A stretch of DNA of 6,055 bases, taken from the NCBI GenBank assembly GCA_036512155.1, contig DATCBD010000100.1, positions 1 to 6,055 of the forward strand, in the 5' to 3' direction. This document shows, piece by piece, positions 5,976 to 6,055 of this stretch (positions are counted from its first letter, which is position 1; every line of letters starts with the position of its first letter). Source of the DNA: Palsa-739 sp036512155. GTDB lineage: Bacteria; Actinomycetota; Thermoleophilia; Gaiellales; Gaiellaceae. The notes beneath the pieces are model-generated. The model was not told the origin of the DNA. It was given only the letters and a program-made list of their open reading frames with translations, and searched no databases. A program made the position numbers and the translations under genes.

Positions 5976-6035
5976 AGGACGTCAGCAAGCTCGCTCACGA
6001 ACTCGCCGTGCTGGCGCCCGGACTGCGCATAACGA
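5968..6035. repeat. subterminal inverted repeat, right RIT end
   Basis: TTATGCGCAG (5968-5977) pairs with CTGCGCATAA (6023-6032). The outer span is 65 bases, exactly that of the corresponding left-end pair (2597-2661). The flanking bases differ from those of the left copy, so the 10-base core is what is conserved. The gap between box and terminal repeat holds no gene and precedes the first recombinase. Confidence 0.7.
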
Positions 6036-6052
6036 CAGTCCGCGCATAATGA
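6019..6052 (-). repeat. right terminal inverted repeat of the RIT element (34 bp)
   Basis: This is the exact reverse complement of 2577-2610. It contains GCGCATAA twice (6025-6032 and 6042-6049) and the CGGACTG (6019-6025) / CAGTCCG (6036-6042) palindrome. The window ends three bases later, so the right flank cannot be read. Confidence 0.93.
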
Positions 6053-6055
6053 AAG
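6050..6055 (+). repeat. right copy of 6-bp direct repeat TGAAAG
   Basis: TGAAAG directly follows the outermost GCGCATAA box and matches 2548-2553 in the same orientation. It is a candidate target or overlap duplication of the RIT. It coincides with the last base of the window, so the sequence beyond it is unknown. Confidence 0.4.

Larger units (their letters stand above)
2577..6052 (-). mobile_element. recombinase-in-trio (RIT) element
   Basis: Three adjacent, overlapping tyrosine recombinase genes of different subfamilies (416, 325 and 338 residues) in one orientation are bounded by 34-bp perfect inverted repeats. This is the defining layout of RIT elements. No cargo genes are present: only about 100 bases separate each repeat array from the nearest gene. 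All three catalytic sets are complete, so the element may be active. It has landed in the 5' part of a DDE transposase gene, reading in the same direction as that gene. Coordinates give the outer limits of the perfect inverted repeats. An alternative reading with TGAAAG as target overlap puts the element at 2554-6049. Confidence 0.88.

Overview
The window is a GC-rich, gene-dense stretch of bacterial DNA made almost wholly of mobile-element genes, all on the minus strand. Base composition, strong GC bias at third codon positions, and a DDE transposase paired with an ExeA-like ATPase suggest a high-GC proteobacterium or a myxobacterium (Myxococcota). That is inference; no host housekeeping gene is present to confirm it.

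Right half (about 2554/2577 to 6052): an apparently intact recombinase-in-trio (RIT) element. It has three consecutive tyrosine recombinase genes, transcribed right to left (5908 to 2671). Each overlaps the next by the four bases ATGA, and each keeps a full R-K-H-R-H-Y catalytic set. The trio lies between 34-bp perfect terminal inverted repeats (2577-2610 and 6019-6052). Each end carries three copies of the 8-mer TTATGCGC (or its complement) at identical spacing. A further copy just outside the left repeat makes an 8-6-8 palindrome like a tyrosine-recombinase crossover site.

Left half (about 332 to 2552): the older element that the RIT entered. It encodes a DDE (rve/IS481-like) transposase, an ExeA/TniB-like AAA ATPase and a small 89-residue protein, also joined by ATGA overlaps. 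The transposase reading frame continues upstream of its first ATG for about 30 credible residues and then runs into the RIT end. Its 5' part is therefore missing here and presumably lies beyond the right edge of the window. Positions 246-293 may hold one end of this older transposon. A 17-codon reading frame at 52 to 1 could be the start of an XRE-type regulator.

How the parts work: the three recombinases are expected to act together on the repeat arrays at the two ends to move the RIT. The transposase and ATPase would have mobilised the older element, but its transposase is now disconnected from its start and probably dead. RIT elements are a described class. What merits attention here is the exact architecture of the ends, the two competing placements of the left boundary, the duplicated N-terminal domain in the first recombinase, and the nested insertion.
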